64,000 nt of DNA. It comes from Rhodothermales bacterium (GTDB lineage Bacteria > Bacteroidota > Rhodothermia > Rhodothermales > VXPQ01). Under the pieces are notes generated by a model. That model was not told the DNA's origin and ran no database searches. It worked only from the letters and a program-made list of their open reading frames with translations. Shown here one piece after another: positions 63,013 through 64,000 of this stretch. The DNA is taken from contig OX638295.1 in assembly GCA_951812345.1 (NCBI GenBank), positions 62,001-126,000 on the forward strand. Reading direction: 5' to 3'. The translations under genes were made by a program, and so were the position numbers. Positions within the stretch are counted from its first letter, which is position 1, and the number at the start of each line of letters is the position of its first letter.

Positions 63013-64000
63013 CTACATCTTCGCAGACGCTAACTGCACCACCTTGCGGCGCCGCGAAGGACGCGGCGATTCCATTAGATCCTTCTTCTCGCGGGCCAGC
63101 TCCACGCACGCCCCGACGAAGGACTGGAAAAGCGGGTGCGGCCGCGCCACGGTGCTCTTGTATTCGGGATGGAATTGCACGCCCACAAACCAGCGATGCG
63201 CGGGCAACTCGATGATCTCCACGAGGTCCCGCCCGGGATTGACCCCCGTGAAGCGCATCCCGTGTTCGAGCAGTTTGTATCGCAGGACGTTGTTCACTTC
63301 ATACCGGTGCCGGTGCCGCTCCGATATTTCCAGCGTCTCGTAAATCCCGGCCACGCGGGAATCTTCGGTAATGCGGCACTCGTACGCCCCGAGGCGCATG
63401 GTGCCTCCCTTGTGGACGATCCGCTTCTGCTCCTCCATGATGTCGATGACCGGATACGCCGTATCGGGGTCGAATTCCGTCGAATGGGCGCCCTCCCAAC
63501 CGCATACGTGCCGCGCAAATTCCACCACGGCGCACTGCATTCCGAGGCATATCCCCAGGAAAGGAATATCGTTTTCCCGCACGTACCGCACGGAAGTCAG
63601 TTTCCCGTCGATGCCCCGGTCGCCAAAGCCCGGCGCAATCACAATGCCCGCCACATCGCCGAGCAGTTCTTCCACGTTGTCTTCCGTAATGTCGTCGGAC
63701 AATATATACTGCAGATCGACGTGCACCCCGTTCACCGCCCCTGCCAGAATAAAACTTTCGGTGATCGACTTGTACGCATCCTGGTGCTCCACATACTTGC
63801 CCACCAGCGCAATGCGCACGGCGCCCTCCGTATTCTTCAGCGTCTTCAGAAAGTCGATCCATTCCTGCATACCCGGCGTGTCTGAAATCGCAGGGGCGCC
63901 GTCCCCGAACGGCATGCCGAGCCGCTCGAACACGATATCGTCCAGGCCCTCTTCGGCAAGAAGCAAGGGCACTTCATAGATGGATTCCGCATCCCGGGCC
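63013..64000 (-). CDS. pyrG: CTP synthase (partial, N-terminal part outside window)
   Basis: PyrG aminates UTP to CTP with glutamine. The visible 329 codons hold the end of the synthetase domain (VRIALVGKYVEHQDAYKSI) and the whole class I glutamine amidotransferase domain. GICLGMQCAVVEFAR includes the nucleophilic Cys, and VGVQFHPEYKST the His/Glu pair, with RLGAYECRI and HRHRYEVNN between. The frame is open to the right edge (ARDAESIYEVPLLLAEEG), so a GTG at 63972 should not be taken as the start. It is convergent with the LRR gene. Confidence 0.96.
   Translation of the reverse strand, partial: ARDAESIYEVPLLLAEEGLDDIVFERLGMPFGDGAPAISDTPGMQEWIDFLKTLKNTEGAVRIALVGKYVEHQDAYKSITESFILAGAVNGVHVDLQYILSDDITEDNVEELLGDVAGIVIAPGFGDRGIDGKLTSVRYVRENDIPFLGICLGMQCAVVEFARHVCGWEGAHSTEFDPDTAYPVIDIMEEQKRIVHKGGTMRLGAYECRITEDSRVAGIYETLEISERHRHRYEVNNVLRYKLLEHGMRFTGVNPGRDLVEIIELPAHRWFVGVQFHPEYKSTVARPHPLFQSFVGACVELAREKKDLMESPRPSRRRKVVQLASAKM

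Overview
The window looks like a chromosomal segment of a GC-rich member of the Bacteroidota/Rhodothermota assemblage, probably Rhodothermales or Balneolales-like. The signs are a short (279 aa) RpoD-type primary sigma factor, an Oar-like TonB-dependent receptor with a carboxypeptidase-regulatory N-terminus, a GH3-family adenylate-forming protein, a PD40/metallopeptidase surface protein, and a giant secreted protein ending in a type IX secretion (T9SS) sorting domain. This assignment rests on family recognition by eye, not on a phylogeny.

Layout. 1-9000: partial purL, a VOC protein, rpoD/sigA, GH3, a folP-cdaA-pcm operon, and a membrane protein with a degenerate GGDEF-like end. 9000-15800 (minus strand): ftsX-pheA-argS, overlapping or nearly so, then rodA and PBP2. 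16000-25100: PD40 metallopeptidase, pyrD, a damaged TonB receptor, and a long-chain acyl-CoA ligase, followed by tRNA-Pro(CGG). 25400-33600: a methyltransferase, a CusCBA-type metal efflux operon led by a His/Cys-rich exported protein, a small membrane protein and an orphan ribbon-helix-helix gene. 33600-41800: flavodoxin-like protein, ilvD, secreted esterase, folA, MBL hydrolase, an exported tandem CbiX-like protein, thyA and a small orphan gene. 42300-51400: korAB (2-oxoacid:ferredoxin oxidoreductase), a Gfo/Idh/MocA oxidoreductase, and a TRAP transporter operon with two substrate-binding proteins. 51500-64000: rarA, an IS256-type remnant, a 28-bp perfect inverted repeat, the 3134-aa leucine-rich-repeat/PKD/T9SS protein, and partial pyrG.

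How the genes fit together. Most are housekeeping: purine and pyrimidine synthesis (purL, pyrD, pyrG, thyA), folate (folP, folA), cell wall elongation and division (rodA, PBP2, ftsX), branched-chain and phenylalanine synthesis (ilvD, pheA) and reductive/oxidative TCA chemistry (korAB). Accessory parts are the metal efflux operon, the TRAP operon and the giant surface protein.

The most unusual structure is a family of interspersed repeats of about 120-255 bp (five copies plus one fragment), with about 20-24-bp terminal inverted repeats. Paired changes at the two ends, and in an inner stem, preserve base pairing. The copies abut or enter coding sequences: one supplies the last eleven residues and stop codon of GH3, one provides the leader of the TonB receptor, and one sits between the two TRAP binding-protein genes. 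The second main feature is the giant protein, built from six [cap-LRR-cap] blocks separated by five PKD-like domains, with near-identical internal duplications. No CRISPR array, rRNA or phage was seen.
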